DNA of 64,000 bases from GCA-2732755 sp965228265 (GTDB lineage: Bacteria > Planctomycetota > Phycisphaerae > Phycisphaerales > UBA1924), in the NCBI GenBank assembly GCA_965228265.1, contig OZ245804.1, positions 2,170,001 to 2,234,000 of the forward strand. The letters run 5' to 3'. The notes under the pieces were generated by a model. That model made no database searches, was not told the origin of the DNA, and worked only from the letters and a program-made list of their open reading frames with translations. This document shows positions 44,055-53,518 of the stretch, in pieces (the first letter of the stretch is position 1; each line of letters begins with the position of its first letter). The position numbers and the translations under genes were made by a program.

Positions 44055-44909
44055 ATGAGCAACTTCGCTCGGGATCACGAAATCGAAACACAGGGCGCAT
44101 CCTCTCTCGCCTTCGGGCCTTACGAACTCGTGCGCACACTCCGCGCCGCCAAATCGGCCGAGCGCCACCTCGCCCTGCACCCCGAGCTCCTGACCAACCA
44201 CGTCGCCTACCGCTTCCGGTTCACGAATCCCCGCACCCAGCGCCGCCGATTCCTGGAAGCCGTCGAGAAGGCCGCCGCCCTCGACATCGCCCACATCCTG
44301 AAGGTCGAGCAGTTCTCCTTCGCCTCCCAGCAGGAGGCGTGGGTCATCTCGCCCTACACGGGCAACCACGATGGCCTTCTGCTTCTGAACGATCTGCTCG
44401 CCGTCAAGGGCGGCAAGATGGAATCGATCGAGGTCGTCCGCGTTCTCGATCACCTGCTCGAAGCCGTCGGCGCAGCCCACAACGCGGGCGTCGTCAACGG
44501 CCCGATCCAGATCGATGAGATCCATGTCGACCGCGCAGGCTCACTCAGCATCGAGCTCTACGGCGTCGCCACCGCGATGCAGGGCGAGCAGGACATCGAT
44601 GAGCTCCGGCTGGCCGAACTCCGCTCCATCGCCTCCATCGCGTACAAGCTGCTGACTGGTGTGGACGCGAGCGAGGACGTCTTCATCGAACCGACCCGGC
44701 TCGTGCCGAAGCTCGATACGGCGTGGAACACGTTCTTCGCCGAGGCCCTGGATCCCGCTGCCGGATTCCAGACACCAACCGAGATGCTCGCAGCCATCCC
44801 CGGCCGCCGGAGCATCGCCACGGCCCCCGAGATTCGCGTTCGCAGCGTCAACGCCTTCGGTCTGGGTCGCCTGCGTGGCAAGAGCGGCACCGCTTCCCGC
44901 GCACGCTGA
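44055..44909 (+). CDS. Serine/threonine-kinase-like protein lacking catalytic residues (pseudokinase)
   Basis: I chose ATG 44055 (284 residues). The outline is a bacterial Ser/Thr kinase: GPYELVRTL at the start, hinge EAWVISPYTGNHDGLLLLNDLL, helix RVLDHLLEAVGAAHNAGVVN and the late helix RLAELRSIASIAYKLLTG. However the VAIK lysine is missing, the HRDxKPxN loop reads HNAGVVNGPIQIDEI with no catalytic Asp or Lys, and DFG is replaced by ELYGVA. It therefore should not phosphorylate. A binding or regulatory role is inferred; no partner is evident nearby. Confidence 0.72.
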   Translation: MSNFARDHEIETQGASSLAFGPYELVRTLRAAKSAERHLALHPELLTNHVAYRFRFTNPRTQRRRFLEAVEKAAALDIAHILKVEQFSFASQQEAWVISPYTGNHDGLLLLNDLLAVKGGKMESIEVVRVLDHLLEAVGAAHNAGVVNGPIQIDEIHVDRAGSLSIELYGVATAMQGEQDIDELRLAELRSIASIAYKLLTGVDASEDVFIEPTRLVPKLDTAWNTFFAEALDPAAGFQTPTEMLAAIPGRRSIATAPEIRVRSVNAFGLGRLRGKSGTASRAR

Positions 44910-44965
44910 CCGCGTCCGGCCCGTAGGCAAGCCGGCATTCAAGCGTCAATCGAATGACTCGGTAC

Positions 44966-46897
44966 TTAGCCACCCTCGGCAGGGGCGGGGCTCTCGTCGT
45001 CTGCTTCGGTGACGGTGATGATCGACTGCAGTCGATCACGCTCGCGCGTACTCAGCACATTGCCGAAACGGTTGAGCGCCGTCTGGGCGACGATCTCCGC
45101 GTGGGGCTCCGCACCGATGCGATCGAGCGCCGAGAGCCACACATCCACACCCGCGCCCGCGTCGAGCGCCTCGTCGATCCGGTTGAGCCAGAGCAGCGAG
45201 ATCGTCCGCAACTCCACCACACGCGACGCATCGTCGGCAGCGGGGGAGTTCGAGACCGATGCCAGTGCCGTCAGCGCGTTCTCCGGGCGCGACAGCTCGA
45301 GGTTCGTCTCGGCAAGCAGGATCATCGCCTGGTCGATGTCGCGTGTCTCGTCCGGCATCGCCGCGGCACGGGCGATCGTCGAAAGCACCGCGATCCGAAG
45401 CTCGGGGTCTGTCTCGTGCACACGCGCCACTTCGAGCACGTCCCTGGGTTCCAGTGAGCGGGCCATCGAGAGCACCCCGGCTCGGCGTGCGTTCTCATTG
45501 GGCGCAATGCGACGGATCAGCGCATACCCCTCGGGCGTGCGCCGGTGGTTGATCGCAGCCGAAACCGCGGCCTGATACAGCGCTGGATCACGTTCCGCAG
45601 CGGCGATCACACGATCGAAGAACTCGGGCCGGCGCGCCAGCTCCGAAGCGGCAGCCGCCTGCATGTCGCGCTGCCCGCTCAGCAGGAGCCCCGCGACCGA
45701 ATCCCGGTCGTCGTCGTTGCCCATGCGGATGATCAGCCGCACACCATCGGTTGTCAGCCTGTTCGGCCCGGCCGCGCGGAGCGCCGAGGCGATCCGTCGA
45801 CGATCGACCGGGCTTGTCAGCAGCCCCTCGGTGTCCAGCGACAGCAGCAGCCTGGAGGCCGAGTCGCGCGTCGCTGCGCCGAACTCAAGCCAGCGCAGCG
45901 CGGGCGAGATCACAGCGACACCCGGCCATTTCGCGGCCGCGTTCAGCAGCCCGGCCGCGGCGATCGGCGAAACCTCGCGGACGAGCGCCTCGGTCACCGG
46001 AACCCCGGCATTGGCGGGCGAGAGCGTCTGGATGAGCCGCGCCGCCTCGGCCCGCACCGCGGGCTTCTCGTGCTCAAGCAGCTTGATCGCCGCCGTGCCA
46101 ACGACCTCTTCAATCTGATTGCCCTGCGCCAGTTCGCGGTTGATCAGTTCGATCGCAAGATCGCGCAGTTCGCCATCGACAAGAAGCAGCTGCGCCAGAA
46201 GCGGGCTCTTGTCCTGATACGGCGCCACCATGAACAGCCGTCGGAACCCGTCGACGGCCCACGACGTCGCCTCGCGTTCCTGCGCCGAGAGTCGGTCGTT
46301 GCGGTACGTCAGACCGCGAATCAGCTCCGCCTGCCACTCCTCGGGCTTGAGGATGCTCCGCTCATCGAGCCAGCGCCGCCACTCTTCCACGTCGTTGCCA
46401 AGGTCGTCACGCCCGGTCATGCGCACCAGCGCTTCAACCGCAGCCTTGGAGACCTCGGGCGCCTGGAAAGGTGCCGCGTGGTTGACCAGCACCCGCGCCG
46501 CGTCCCACGTGCCCGCCGACGCCAGCGCCAAGAGCGCCTGCGGACGGATCGAGGGATCGCCCCGCGCCACCAGATCGATCAGCGGCTGCTCGAACTCGGG
46601 AACAGTTACCGGGCGCGATGCGATCGCAAGCAGCAGCAGACGCTGCGCGACCGGGTCCTCGGTATTCGGCCCGAGCAATCCGATCAGCCGACGCATCGAT
46701 CGGCTCGAGATGTCCTGTGTCAGGATGGTCGAGGCCGCATCGAGTCGAGCCGCGTCCGTCGCGGTCGGGGTCATGAGGATGTCGATCGGCGAGCTGTCCT
46801 GCGCCAGCGCGCTGCCAGCCATGAGCGCGAGCGAGAGCATCGCGACCGCCCCGCAGCGGGGGAGTCGTTGACGGGTTGTGGGTCTGAGAATGGGCAC
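44966..46897 (-). CDS. Secreted HEAT-repeat-like protein
   Basis: I chose GTG 46897 because it begins a signal peptide (PILRPTTRQRLPRCGAVAMLSLALMAGSALAQ spans residues 2-33); 643 residues. The rest is almost wholly helical with repeated pairs such as PLIDLVARGDPSIRPQALLA, VRAEAARLIQTLSPANAG and AAASELARRPEF, giving at least ten HEAT/armadillo-like repeats. It ends in an acidic DDESPAPAEGG tail. Such solenoids bind proteins. A second HEAT protein, a lipoprotein, lies at 57598. Confidence 0.78.
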   Translation of the reverse strand: MPILRPTTRQRLPRCGAVAMLSLALMAGSALAQDSSPIDILMTPTATDAARLDAASTILTQDISSRSMRRLIGLLGPNTEDPVAQRLLLLAIASRPVTVPEFEQPLIDLVARGDPSIRPQALLALASAGTWDAARVLVNHAAPFQAPEVSKAAVEALVRMTGRDDLGNDVEEWRRWLDERSILKPEEWQAELIRGLTYRNDRLSAQEREATSWAVDGFRRLFMVAPYQDKSPLLAQLLLVDGELRDLAIELINRELAQGNQIEEVVGTAAIKLLEHEKPAVRAEAARLIQTLSPANAGVPVTEALVREVSPIAAAGLLNAAAKWPGVAVISPALRWLEFGAATRDSASRLLLSLDTEGLLTSPVDRRRIASALRAAGPNRLTTDGVRLIIRMGNDDDRDSVAGLLLSGQRDMQAAAASELARRPEFFDRVIAAAERDPALYQAAVSAAINHRRTPEGYALIRRIAPNENARRAGVLSMARSLEPRDVLEVARVHETDPELRIAVLSTIARAAAMPDETRDIDQAMILLAETNLELSRPENALTALASVSNSPAADDASRVVELRTISLLWLNRIDEALDAGAGVDVWLSALDRIGAEPHAEIVAQTALNRFGNVLSTRERDRLQSIITVTEADDESPAPAEGG

Positions 46898-47027
46898 GCC
46901 TGGCCTTCGGGAATCGAGTTTGTGTGATTTCTCTAGTCTTCGGGTGAACAGGGCTGTCTCGTCGATACTATTCTGCGCATACCCGCCCGGTTCTGACACT
47001 CGGCGGATCACAGGGCGTGTTTGGGCT

Positions 47028-48422
47028 ATGGACGGCTCGGAGAGCCACGGTGTCCAGATGAACGATTGGCATGAAGCCGAACAACAAGTCGAACGCGCCC
47101 ACGAGTACTACGAGGCCGGGCGCTGGGACGAGGCCGAAGCCGCTTTGCGGATGGCGATCGCTGTCAATCCGTACCAGCCCGAATGGCAGTTCAACCTGGG
47201 CCTGACCCTCGAAGCAGCGGGGCGTCTCGAAGACGCCGTCGAAGCGTTCCGCTCCTGCTTCGAACTCTCCGAAGAGGGCGACCCGCAGTCGGCGATGATC
47301 CTCGGCTCCACGCTCATCGAGCTCGACCGCTCCGAAGAAGCGATCCCCTGGCTCGAGAAGTGCCTCGAACTCGCGCCCAGCAACGTCGATGCGCACGTGC
47401 ACCTGATCGACGCGTTTGCGCTGCTCGGTCGTCACGAAGAAGCAGAGGTGCACTTCTACATGGCCGTTCAGCTCCAGCCCGAGTGCGCCCCCGCGCACGC
47501 GGCCTTGGCCGAGTCACTACTCGATCGTCAGGAGTACGACCGCGCCGTCTGGTGTCTTCGCGAAGCCGCCCGTATCGATCCGCAGCTGCCGCGCGTCCAC
47601 GCACGTCTTGCCAAGGCCTGCGCCGAGACCGGCCGTCTCGAGCGCGCCCGTCAGCTTTATCTCCGCGAGCTCCGCCGAAGCCCGGGCGACGTCGACACGA
47701 TCGTCGATCTCGGTCGGTTGCTCATGGACATGAACCGCCTGACCGAGGCGGGCGAGAAGCTCCGCCGCGCGCTTGAGATCGAACCCGATCACACCGAGGC
47801 GCACATGAGCCTGGGCGAGCTCGCCCAGATGCTCGGCGACCGCGAACTCGCCCGGCGTCATTTCGATGTCGTCGTCCGTCTCGACGCGACCTACGCCGGC
47901 GCCCGCAGGCGTCTGGCCGAGGTCCTGCTCGCCGAGCGTGACCGGGGCGATCTGGACCGGGCCGCCGTGCTCCTGCGCGAGGAAGCTTCCTGGGCTCAGC
48001 ACGAGGACAAGAACCTCGAGACCGATGAGCTCGAAGAACTGCTCGGCCTCCTGATGGACGCACAGCTCACCCAGCAGGCGCTGGCGATCTCCAAGCTCCT
48101 CGTCCAGCGCAAGCCGGGCGACGCGTCGAGCCATCACATGCTCAGCGTCGCGCAGTTTGGCCTCGGCATGGTCGCCGAGGGCGTGGCCTCCTCAAGGCGG
48201 GCCCTGCGTCTGCGTCCGGGCTACGTCGCGCCGATGCACAACCTCGCCGTCGCGCACCTGCGCCGGGGCGAGATCAGCCGAGCCCGCTACTGGGTCCGTC
48301 AGGGTTTGTCGATCGAGCCCGACGACCGGGGCCTCCGCAGGCTCCGCACCTACCTGCGTCTCCAGACCGTGCGTTCGTTCTACGAGGCGTTCGGGCTGCT
48401 CGTCCGCCGCTCACGCCGCTAA
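47028..48422 (+). CDS. Tetratricopeptide-repeat protein
   Basis: I chose ATG 47028 (MDGSESHGVQMNDWHEAE), 464 residues, rather than a start that overlaps the divergent gene. About eleven TPR units of 34 residues are visible, for example AHEYYEAGRWDEAEAALRMA, LGLTLEAAGRLEDAVEAF and LGELAQMLGDRELARRHF. No signal peptide or membrane segment is present, so it is a cytoplasmic scaffold. Its partners are unknown. Confidence 0.85.
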   Translation: MDGSESHGVQMNDWHEAEQQVERAHEYYEAGRWDEAEAALRMAIAVNPYQPEWQFNLGLTLEAAGRLEDAVEAFRSCFELSEEGDPQSAMILGSTLIELDRSEEAIPWLEKCLELAPSNVDAHVHLIDAFALLGRHEEAEVHFYMAVQLQPECAPAHAALAESLLDRQEYDRAVWCLREAARIDPQLPRVHARLAKACAETGRLERARQLYLRELRRSPGDVDTIVDLGRLLMDMNRLTEAGEKLRRALEIEPDHTEAHMSLGELAQMLGDRELARRHFDVVVRLDATYAGARRRLAEVLLAERDRGDLDRAAVLLREEASWAQHEDKNLETDELEELLGLLMDAQLTQQALAISKLLVQRKPGDASSHHMLSVAQFGLGMVAEGVASSRRALRLRPGYVAPMHNLAVAHLRRGEISRARYWVRQGLSIEPDDRGLRRLRTYLRLQTVRSFYEAFGLLVRRSRR

Positions 48423-48464
48423 GCCCGCTGTGGCAATCGGCCACACACTCACTGGCCAGTCCTC

Positions 48465-49703
48465 TCAACTGCCGTTGATCAGTCGGTCGGCTTCCATGAC
48501 GTCCTTGTCGCCCCGGCCCGAGCAGTTGATGACGAGGTGCTGATCGGAGTCCATCTGCTGCGCCCGCAGGAACCCCTCGGCGATCGCGTGCGAGGTCTCC
48601 AGCGCCGGGATGATCCCCTCCGTGCGGGCCAGAAGCTGGTACGCATCGAGCGCCGCCCCGTCACCAACGCTCGTGTACCGCACACGCTTGGTTTCGTGCC
48701 AGTACGCGTGCTCGGGCCCGACGCCGGGGTAATCCAGCCCCGCCGAGCAGGAGTGCACATCCGCCGTCTGCCCGTGCTCGTCTTGGAGCACATAGCTCAT
48801 CGAACCGTGCAGCACGCCCGGATGCCCGAACGACAGCGGGGCCGCGTGATCGCCCCGGTTCTCCGAACGCCCGCCAGCCTCGACGCCCGTCAGCGCCACC
48901 TCATCGTCGACGAAGTCGTAGAAGATGCCCGCCGCGTTCGAGCCGCCACCCACGCACGCCACGATCTCGTCGGGCAGCCTTCCGAATGCGAGCAGGCACT
49001 GCTCCTTGCATTCGCGCCCGATCACGCTCTGGAAGTCGCGCACGATCGTCGGGAACGGGTGGGGGCCCACGACCGAGCCGAGGATGTAGTGCGTCGTCTC
49101 GACCGAGCCCATCCAGTCGCGCATCGCCTCGTTCGTCGCGTCCTTGAGCGTCCGCGAGCCCGAGTCCACCGGCACCACCTTCGCCCCCATCGCCCGCATC
49201 CGGATGACATTCAGGTTCTGACGCCTGACATCCTCGGAGCCCATGTAGACCTCGCACTCGAGCCCCAGGTGCGCCGCAGCCGTCGCCGACGCGACGCCGT
49301 GCTGCCCGGCCCCGGTCTCGGCGATGATGCGATGCTTGCCCATCCGCTTGGTGAGCAGCCCCTGCCCGAGCGTGTTGTTGATCTTGTGCGCACCCGTGTG
49401 CGCCAGATCCTCCCGCTTGAGCCAGATCGTCGCGCCCCGGCCCGCGCCCGCCTGCTGGCGCGACAGTTCCGTCAGCCGCGCAGCCTGATACAGCGGCGTG
49501 GGTCTGCCAACGAACGTGCGGTTGAGTTCGCTCAGCTCATTCCAGAACGCGTTGTCCGCCTTGGCTTCCTCGTAGACCCGGCTCAGCTCCTGCAGCGCCG
49601 CCGAGAGCGTCTCAGGAACAAACACGCCCCCGAAGTCGCCGAAGTACCCCCGGCTGTCGGGCTGGTTGCGGAAGCTCGTCGGGTGCGTCTCTGCGTGTGT
49701 CAT
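48465..49703 (-). CDS. trpB: Tryptophan synthase beta chain
   Basis: This is 412 residues. The opening GYFGDFGGVFVPETL, the substrate loop GRPTPLYQA, the PLP lysine in HTGAHKINNTLGQ, the GSNAAGIFYDF phosphate clamp and the C-terminal NCSGRGDKD are all typical of TrpB1. It joins indole and serine to make tryptophan. No trpA lies beside it. It precedes an MFS gene on the same strand by 8 bp upstream, which may share its promoter. Confidence 0.98.
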   Translation of the reverse strand: MTHAETHPTSFRNQPDSRGYFGDFGGVFVPETLSAALQELSRVYEEAKADNAFWNELSELNRTFVGRPTPLYQAARLTELSRQQAGAGRGATIWLKREDLAHTGAHKINNTLGQGLLTKRMGKHRIIAETGAGQHGVASATAAAHLGLECEVYMGSEDVRRQNLNVIRMRAMGAKVVPVDSGSRTLKDATNEAMRDWMGSVETTHYILGSVVGPHPFPTIVRDFQSVIGRECKEQCLLAFGRLPDEIVACVGGGSNAAGIFYDFVDDEVALTGVEAGGRSENRGDHAAPLSFGHPGVLHGSMSYVLQDEHGQTADVHSCSAGLDYPGVGPEHAYWHETKRVRYTSVGDGAALDAYQLLARTEGIIPALETSHAIAEGFLRAQQMDSDQHLVINCSGRGDKDVMEADRLINGS

Positions 49704-49711
49704 GATGTACC

Positions 49712-51106
49712 TTAGTCCGCCTCCCGCGCGAGGCGTTCGTACTCGCGTGTAGCGCGCTGAGCCGCCCGCACGCCGCGCGTCTCACTCACCGGGAGCAGCA
49801 GCAGGAACCCGGCCACAAAGAACCCCGCCAGCAGCACGAGCGCCCACGTGTCGCCCAGCCCCGACTTGACGAGCCCGAAGCTCAGCACACCGATCGCCGC
49901 TGCCAGCTTGAACGAGACCGCCCACAACCCAAAGAACTCGGCCGCCTTGTGCCGGGGCGTAAACCGCGCGACCATCGCCCGGCTGGCGGTACCAGTCCCG
50001 CCCAGCCCGAACCCGATGCCGTTACCAATCACCCAGAGCAGCCACTCGGGCAGCCCCTCGGCCCCGCTCAGGATCGCAAGCGCCACCGTGCTGATGATCC
50101 ACACGACGAGATAGATCTGGATCGTCAGCTTCGCGCCGATGCGGTCCTGGAAGAAGCTCGTCCCCGCCGAGGCGATGCCCGCCGTCAGCGTGATCTGCGC
50201 GACAAACAGCACCAACTCCGTATCAGCGAACCCGAACTTGCGAGCCAGGATCGAAGCGAACGCGATCACCGTCTGGATGCCAAAGGCGTACACAAAGAAC
50301 GCGATCAGAAAGAGCGAGAGCTGCCGATAGTTGGCCGCGTGTCTGACCGTCTCGCCCATCCGCACAAACGCGTCGGCGACCACGTTCTCCCGCAGCCGCA
50401 CGTTCGGTCGCTTGTGCTCCTTGAGAAACAGAGCCGACGGGATCATCCCCAAGAGGAACCAGATACCCGCAAACAGAAAGAAGGGCCTCCAGCTCCCGAC
50501 AGCTTTGAGATCAAGCAGCAGCATCGCCGCGAACGTCAGCGCCAGCAGGCACAGCGCCCCGACGTATCCCATCGTCCAGCCCGTCGCGCTGATGCGCCCA
50601 ACGTTCCGGCTGGTCGCAACGTCCGACAGAAACGACGCCAGCGCGTTCTCTCCGATCTGGTACATGAAGTTGGCCGGGATATACAGCAGAGCCGCCAGCC
50701 AGATCATGTCGGGCCGGACCAGCGCCAGCCCGCACGTGCCCGCGATGCAGCACATGCCCGAGAGCATCAGGACTTCCTTGCGCCAGCACCTCGCGTCCGC
50801 GATCGCGCCGATCACCGGCGAGGCGAGCACCACCAGGAACATGCTCGACGAGAATAGAATCGCCCAGAGCCGATCGCCCTGCGCCTCGTCGTTGACGACC
50901 ACCTCCTTGAAGTACACCGCAAACAACAGCGTGTTGATCAAGAGCGTGAACGACTGATTCGCCAGATCGAACATGCCCCACGCCCAGACCTCTTTCGCGT
51001 TGGGCAGACCGGCAAACGGGTTGAGCCTACGAATCACGCTCATCAGCGCGGAGAGCATATCAGGATCGCCGGTGCCACTACCCATCTCGGATGGGTAGTG
51101 ATCCAA
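49712..51106 (-). CDS. MFS transporter, UMF1/Atg22-like
   Basis: This is 464 residues with about twelve transmembrane helices. Markers of the UMF1 group are the start EVWAWGMFDLANQSFTLLI, the loop SPVIGAIADARCWRKEVL and GGTGTASRAMVARFTPRHK in the second half. Substrates of bacterial members are unknown; fungal Atg22 exports amino acids from vacuoles. It lies just upstream of trpB on the same strand (8-bp gap), which would fit an amino-acid link but does not prove it. Confidence 0.88.
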   Translation of the reverse strand: MDHYPSEMGSGTGDPDMLSALMSVIRRLNPFAGLPNAKEVWAWGMFDLANQSFTLLINTLLFAVYFKEVVVNDEAQGDRLWAILFSSSMFLVVLASPVIGAIADARCWRKEVLMLSGMCCIAGTCGLALVRPDMIWLAALLYIPANFMYQIGENALASFLSDVATSRNVGRISATGWTMGYVGALCLLALTFAAMLLLDLKAVGSWRPFFLFAGIWFLLGMIPSALFLKEHKRPNVRLRENVVADAFVRMGETVRHAANYRQLSLFLIAFFVYAFGIQTVIAFASILARKFGFADTELVLFVAQITLTAGIASAGTSFFQDRIGAKLTIQIYLVVWIISTVALAILSGAEGLPEWLLWVIGNGIGFGLGGTGTASRAMVARFTPRHKAAEFFGLWAVSFKLAAAIGVLSFGLVKSGLGDTWALVLLAGFFVAGFLLLLPVSETRGVRAAQRATREYERLAREAD

Positions 51107-51161
51107 AGATTCTCGATGACAACCGGGCTCGCATCACCGATCCAAGATCGGTGATGGCACC
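51071..51161. repeat. Paired-hairpin dispersed repeat, copy C
   Basis: The first hairpin is cactaccca/tgggtagtg (51076-51100) and the second is catcaccgat/atcggtgatg (51132-51156). The outer ends are ggtgcca and tggcacc. The layout matches copies A and B while both stem cores differ in sequence yet stay paired. Confidence 0.82.
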
Positions 51162-51164
51162 ACT

Positions 51165-51992
51165 TCAAAGCAGATGCTTGGTCAGGAACTCCACCTGAAG
51201 CGATTTCGCTTCGGATGCCACCTTCCCAAACCCCGCGTGCTCCGACGGCGCACCCGTCGTCGGCCAGGTCTTGAACTCGATCTGCCCCGCATCGGCGCCC
51301 TGATCCGCGTAATGCCCGCGCAAAGCCTCGATGAACCGGCTCATGCCCTCGATGGGCACCACCTCGTCCGCCTCCGAGTGCAGCGCTAGCAGCGGGATCG
51401 GGCGAAAGCTGTCCAGGTGCCGCATCGGATCGAGCCGTGCGACCTGCTCTTTGTCGTGGGCCGCAGGCCAGGGCCGCCCCCGCGTCTCTTCGGGGTCGTA
51501 CAGCTCGCCGAGCCAGCCCGTCGTCGACTCAACCGCAGCGCACCGGAACTGATGCTCATCGCACAGCCTGCGGAGCGTCACCATCCCGCCTGCCGACATG
51601 CCCCCGATCCCGATGCGCGACAGATCAAACAGCGCGCCAAACTCGCTCTGCCGCAGTGCCTCGAGCACGCCGTCGATCTCGCCCACCATCTGCTCGAGCA
51701 CACCCGGCGTGGTGTCCGGGCCGTGCAGCTTCGGGCCCGTGCGCTGCCCGTGCCCCGGCAGATCGACCGAAACCGCCGCGATTCCCGCGCGGATCCATCG
51801 CAGGTACCTTCCGGGATCGAGCTCCTTGGTCACCGTCCGCCCGTGCATCCAGAACATCACCGGCGCCGGCTTCTGCCAATCCGGGTGCGCCAAGAGCGTC
51901 GGCACACCCGCAAGCTCGAGCGTCCTGGAACGCTCGGCAAGATGGCTCGGGAACATCGCGAACCTCGGCTCGATCTCTCTGGGCTCCATCAC
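51165..51992 (-). CDS. Alpha/beta hydrolase (dienelactone-hydrolase / peptidase S9-like)
   Basis: This is 275 residues. The strand and oxyanion loop PVMFWMHGRTVTKE, the SVDLPGHGQR strand and the nucleophile elbow GGMSAGGM are visible. So are the Asp-region LALHSEADEVVPIEGM and the final His in PSEHAGFGK. There is no signal peptide. The substrate is unknown, probably a carboxylic ester. It is followed downstream by the paired-hairpin repeat and has the UDP-sugar pyrophosphorylase gene 10 bp upstream on the same strand, so the two may be co-transcribed. Confidence 0.85.
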   Translation of the reverse strand: MMEPREIEPRFAMFPSHLAERSRTLELAGVPTLLAHPDWQKPAPVMFWMHGRTVTKELDPGRYLRWIRAGIAAVSVDLPGHGQRTGPKLHGPDTTPGVLEQMVGEIDGVLEALRQSEFGALFDLSRIGIGGMSAGGMVTLRRLCDEHQFRCAAVESTTGWLGELYDPEETRGRPWPAAHDKEQVARLDPMRHLDSFRPIPLLALHSEADEVVPIEGMSRFIEALRGHYADQGADAGQIEFKTWPTTGAPSEHAGFGKVASEAKSLQVEFLTKHLL

Positions 51993-52002
51993 CGCTGCCC
52001 CA

Positions 52003-53433
52003 TCAAAACGCCAAATGCTCGCCCGGCTTGATCGAAGCCGGGAGGTTCTTGGCGTTCAGGTCGTCCGCCTCAAGAGCCGTCAGCGGGCTGATCTCGATCA
52101 CGCAGTCGATCGAACCATCGCTTTTGCGCGGGATCTTCACGCCGTGCGATTCGAGCCAGAGCGACGCCCGCTGCGTCTGCAGCATCGCGCAGGACTCGGC
52201 GCTATCGATGCCCTCGGCGTTCTTGATCGGTGCAAACTCCTGCACGCGCGACGTCTCCAGAATGATCGATTGCTTCGCAAAAGGCAGCGCGTCAAACACA
52301 AACCGCTCCAGCTTCACGCCGTTGGGTTCGGTCGGCGTCACCATCGCGCCCTTGTCGCGGTCGTAGTACGCGATCTTCTTCACAGCTTTGTGGTAGGGCA
52401 GGTCAAAGTCCGGATCGGTGTTCACCTTGTCCACAAACGCGACACTGAACGCGTGGATCGCCGGGTTGCCCGCCAGGAACTTGAGAGAGCCGTCGTCGTT
52501 TGTCTGACGCTGCAGCTCCATCGGCATGTCCGAGTACTCGACCATCTGCGTCCGCCCGTCGATCTCGACGAACAGCCCGACCTTCTCCTCGGGGTACGCC
52601 TTGGGCAGCATCTTCGAGGACATCTCGCCCGTTGAATCCGGCGCCGAGGCGTGCAGCCCGATGAAGAGCGGGTCGGCGACCTTCACCAGCGGGTTGTCGA
52701 CCTGGAAGTAGCTGATGTGCTCGACGCCGCGCTCCTTGAGTCGATCCAGTGCACCCGAAACATGCAGCGCCCTGAGCGAGCCGCCGTGCCCGTCCGGGCT
52801 CGCCGTCAGCTCATCAGGACCGGCAAGCAGGATCTGCCCCGACTCCAGATCGAACGAGGGCATCGTGCCCTGCGGGAAGAACATCACATCCTGATTGTTC
52901 AGACCGAAGTAGCCGTTCTGCTCAAAGAAGCTCACCGTCTGCTCATGATTCTGCGGGCTGGTCATGATGAGCCAGGGAACGGTTCCGCCGTATTTCCGCT
53001 GCGTTGCCAGAATCCCCTCGGCGAAGAACTGGAAGAGCGACTTCTTCGTGATCGCGCCGGCCGGGTAGCAGCCCTTGGGGCCGTCATACCCGAGACGAGA
53101 ACCCTGACCACCCGCGACGGTAAAGCACGCGACCTTGCCCTCGCTGAGCAGCCGCTCACCCGTTCGCCGAAAGCCCGACGGCTCGTACGCACGCCTCGGC
53201 GAAGAATGATCCGCCGGGTAGTAGCTCGCGGGCCTCGTGTTCTCCGGCAGCTCGAACGTGGGCGTCGATTTCACGTACGTCTGCACCAGCTCGTGCATCT
53301 TCCCGAGATCGAGCGACTCGAGCTGAGCGATGAAACGGTCAAAGGCCAGACCTTCGAGAGCGTCGGCAACCTCTGTCAGATGCGACTGCCCCGCCTTCTG
53401 GAGCGACTGCCTGAGCGTTTCTGAGATGGGCAT
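52003..53433 (-). CDS. UTP-dependent sugar-1-phosphate uridylyltransferase (UDPGP family)
   Basis: I chose ATG 53433 (MPISETLRQSLQKAG), 476 residues; upstream codons lack family features. The nucleotide loop VAGGQGSRLGYDGPKGCYP is the UDP-GlcNAc/UDP-Gal pyrophosphorylase signature. The MTSPQNHEQT, PQGTMPSFD, HGGSLRALH and VDNPLVKVADP segments complete the eukaryote-like UDPGP type. It makes a UDP-sugar, most likely UDP-GlcNAc, for envelope glycans. The type is uncommon in bacteria but usual in planctomycetes. Confidence 0.9.
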   Translation of the reverse strand: MPISETLRQSLQKAGQSHLTEVADALEGLAFDRFIAQLESLDLGKMHELVQTYVKSTPTFELPENTRPASYYPADHSSPRRAYEPSGFRRTGERLLSEGKVACFTVAGGQGSRLGYDGPKGCYPAGAITKKSLFQFFAEGILATQRKYGGTVPWLIMTSPQNHEQTVSFFEQNGYFGLNNQDVMFFPQGTMPSFDLESGQILLAGPDELTASPDGHGGSLRALHVSGALDRLKERGVEHISYFQVDNPLVKVADPLFIGLHASAPDSTGEMSSKMLPKAYPEEKVGLFVEIDGRTQMVEYSDMPMELQRQTNDDGSLKFLAGNPAIHAFSVAFVDKVNTDPDFDLPYHKAVKKIAYYDRDKGAMVTPTEPNGVKLERFVFDALPFAKQSIILETSRVQEFAPIKNAEGIDSAESCAMLQTQRASLWLESHGVKIPRKSDGSIDCVIEISPLTALEADDLNAKNLPASIKPGEHLAF

Positions 53434-53518
53434 GGGGGCTTTCCCTTCAAGTGTGAAATCAGTCGGATGGTACCGGACTGCTCTGGCCCGGGATTGCACT
53501 CTCGTCGTAGAGTCGACC

